From assembly GCA_902766045.1 (NCBI GenBank), contig CACXCA010000031.1, positions 1 to 64,000 on the forward strand: a DNA stretch of 64,000 nucleotides, read 5' to 3'. The notes under the pieces were generated by a model, which saw only the letters and a list, made by a program, of their open reading frames with translations, was not told the origin of the DNA and ran no database searches. Made by a program: the position numbers and the translations under genes. This DNA comes from an uncultured Bacteroidales bacterium. GTDB taxonomy: Bacteria > Bacteroidota > Bacteroidia > Bacteroidales > Paludibacteraceae. This document shows, in pieces, positions 62,556 to 64,000 of the stretch (positions are counted from its first letter, which is position 1; each line of letters opens with the position of its first letter).

Positions 62556-63044
62556 ATGGCAAAAACAATTACAAATAAGATGTTTTTCCTGTTGTATGCT
62601 ATAATGTTTATTAATTCGATTCTTGTCATTGTATATATTATACACAAAGAGAAAAGGATTAATTATTCAGAAGAAGAATATATGCAAGTGACGGATTATA
62701 AGGTCGTGGCTACAGATATTGTGTGTGTAAAAAAAATGGGCGCAAGACATGTGTATAAGGCTAGAATATTATCAATTGATGTCAAACAAAGATACGATTC
62801 GCCCATATACTCCATTCTGTGTGATACGGCACGAATGAATATGCATTTTTTTTATGATAATGGAGAATATGGTGCATCATTACCATTAGATATAGATACA
62901 TTAGTTTTTGTTTTTAACAATAACGAAAAGGTCGTGAAATTAAAATCAACAGGAAAAGTAATTGCACCTAATAAACCAATCTATTATTTATATAGGAAAA
63001 GTGAGTTCAATAAATATATTAATGTGAATACAATACGATTATAG
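62556..63044 (+). CDS. Hypothetical membrane-anchored protein
   Basis: 162 residues. One N-terminal membrane segment (residues 9-29, FFLLYAIMFINSILVIVYII) is followed by a polar extracytoplasmic part of about 130 residues (YKVVATDIVCVKKMGARHVY, YSILCDTARMNMHFFYDNGE). There is no lipobox. No family was recognised. It stands alone, with repeats on its right side. Codon use and start context look genuine. Confidence 0.6.
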   Translation: MAKTITNKMFFLLYAIMFINSILVIVYIIHKEKRINYSEEEYMQVTDYKVVATDIVCVKKMGARHVYKARILSIDVKQRYDSPIYSILCDTARMNMHFFYDNGEYGASLPLDIDTLVFVFNNNEKVVKLKSTGKVIAPNKPIYYLYRKSEFNKYINVNTIRL

Positions 63045-63075
63045 TGTAGGAATACACCATTCCATGTCCGTCCCC

Positions 63076-63144
63076 GTCAGCCTGAAAGGCTGCAACAAAT
63101 ATAGCCCAACGGCAACGCCTTGGGTGAAAGGGTGGGGCGTGAGT
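63076..63144 (+). repeat. Repeat family R2, copy
   Basis: GTCAGCCTGAAAGGCTGCAA, then ATATAGCCCAACGGCAACGC and CTTGGGTGAAAGGGTGGGG. Confidence 0.8.
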
Positions 63145-63174
63145 TGTTTTTTTTCTCGGTTTATAAATTTGAAT

Positions 63175-63227
63175 TATATTTGCATCAACGGCGGTTGCGT
63201 GAAGCCCTCTTTCACCCCGTCGTTTTT
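63175..63227 (+). ncRNA. Candidate short structured RNA, second element
   Basis: TATATTTG (63175-63182) is a -7 box; a second one, TAAATTTG, lies at 63164-63171, and no well spaced -33 TTG was found. ACGGCGG (63188-63194) pairs with CCGTCGT (63217-63223) with one G-T pair, and GTGAA (63199-63203) pairs with TTCAC (63211-63215). TTGC lies unpaired on the 5' side between the two helices, as in the 59490 element. A T5 run ends it. Confidence 0.45.
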
Positions 63228-63252
63228 ACATAAAAGGGATTTTACATATTTA

Positions 63253-63280
63253 GTAGAGACGCACGGCCGTGCGTCTCTAC
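63253..63280. repeat. 28-bp GTAGAGACGCAC palindrome, copy 2
   Basis: GTAGAGACGCACGG and its exact complement CCGTGCGTCTCTAC, a perfect palindrome without spacer. A T-run follows, so it could also end transcription. Confidence 0.87.
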
Positions 63281-63324
63281 CTTTTTTTTGCTTCTATTGA
63301 GAAATTTTATTTCAATCAACTCAA

Positions 63325-64000
63325 TTAAAACTTACCTGAAAGAATTTCTTCCAACATGACCATCATACCACTGATGTGTTGAAGAAGAGGGTCGGTAAGC
63401 AATATGGAATTATTGCTGATAACCTTTGTTTCCACATAATTGTTGTTTAGACCTTGAACAGCCTCTTCAAAATTAGAGAATGGCACTACGCCATCAGGAT
63501 TACCATGAAGAAGCTTCAACTTATACTGTGGTTGCCATCCGTGACATAGATTTTGACGATCCATCAATTCTAGAAGCTTAGCCAGATGATCTGGATGTTC
63601 CGTGATATATTCTATATTGAGGATGTCACCAAGAGACTTGCCATTGAACTTCAACATCATATCAATCACATTTTCACTGTTATTTCTGACAGCTTGAGGA
63701 ACACCCGTTGAAAGAGCCCATGGAGTGAAGAAATCCTCATATCTCATGTTGGTAACCTCTGACGGATAGCTGTTGAACATACTGTTGATTACAAGAGGAA
63801 CTACAGAACCTAGTCCCATCTTCTTTCCTTGCTCATACTCTTCCATATAAGTCTCAAAAGTACGACGAAGATCGTATGGCCCATCACCGCAGTACACCTT
63901 GTCCAAATTGATTCTTCTTTGAGTTTCCATATCCAATTGTTGTACTCTACGAAGAGAAGCCAAAGAGACTGATCCTCCTTGTGAATAACCTACGATATAT
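63325..64000 (-). CDS. Alpha/beta hydrolase (5' end outside window)
   Basis: The visible 224 residues run from the window edge to a stop at 63325. The nucleophile elbow GYSQGG (Ser) lies just inside the edge, so the catalytic core begins before it. A helical lid region follows, then KLLHGNPDGVVPFSNFEEAV, where the Asp would be the triad acid, and LLQHISGMMVMLEEIL with the His. This order is that of secretory-lipase or peptidase-type serine hydrolases common in Bacteroidales. A signal peptide, if any, would be outside the window. Substrate unknown. Confidence 0.8.
   Translation of the reverse strand, partial: YIVGYSQGGSVSLASLRRVQQLDMETQRRINLDKVYCGDGPYDLRRTFETYMEEYEQGKKMGLGSVVPLVINSMFNSYPSEVTNMRYEDFFTPWALSTGVPQAVRNNSENVIDMMLKFNGKSLGDILNIEYITEHPDHLAKLLELMDRQNLCHGWQPQYKLKLLHGNPDGVVPFSNFEEAVQGLNNNYVETKVISNNSILLTDPLLQHISGMMVMLEEILSGKF

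Overview
The window looks like a chromosome segment of an anaerobic, gut- or rumen-type Bacteroidales bacterium, Prevotella-like by general character. The evidence is AT-rich coding sequence, repeated TAnnTTTG -7 promoter boxes, a conserved ftsX-DUF3098-uppP-truB-queA operon, several secreted proteins with a gliding-motility type (T9SS type B) C-terminal sorting domain, and many lipobox lipoproteins. No IS element, prophage, CRISPR array, rRNA or tRNA was recognised. No database search was run: family names rest on motifs read by eye.

Layout. (1) 1-5743: the 3' end of a type B sorting-domain protein, two lipoprotein genes, and a 1,092-residue type B protein built on an internal tandem duplication. 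(2) 5887-9737: housekeeping operon for cell division (FtsX), a DUF3098 membrane protein, undecaprenyl-PP phosphatase, TruB and QueA. (3) 10117-24424: a giant 3,861-residue HYR/Ig-like repeat protein followed 37 bases later by a second type B protein. (4) 24642-29460: the ribosome-associated GTPase TypA/BipA, then a GH5-CBM6-CE1 polysaccharide-degrading fusion enzyme. (5) 29782-36657: a 2,116-residue secreted protein whose first 540 residues hold about 114 cysteines, co-oriented with a small His-rich-tailed lipoprotein. (6) 36890-51131: a nine-gene translationally coupled CMP-nonulosonic acid (legionaminic-type) operon (dehydratase, aminotransferase, acetyltransferase, epimerase/hydrolase, synthase, cytidylyltransferase, PtmE-like nucleotidyltransferase, plus accessory genes), then a sialyltransferase-like protein, a GT2 and a YfhO-type membrane protein. 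(7) 51182-58494: a lipoprotein, trpS, a GT2-VanZ-GT4 group, and a methionine synthase that lacks the C-terminal AdoMet reactivation domain. (8) 58495-63324: a repeat-rich island with at least five families of dispersed noncoding repeats, small orphan genes on both strands, two gene remnants and two short structured-RNA candidates. (9) 63325-64000: an alpha/beta hydrolase that runs off the end.

How it fits together. The nonulosonic acid operon should make an activated acidic sugar, and the downstream sialyltransferase-like protein and glycosyltransferases could place it on a surface glycan. The large secreted proteins would be exported by Sec and probably anchored by a type IX system encoded elsewhere. 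The most unusual items are the Cys-dense secreted protein, the two short hairpin-RNA candidates at 59.5 kb and 63.2 kb, and the 33-bp direct repeat that punctuates small minus-strand genes in the island.
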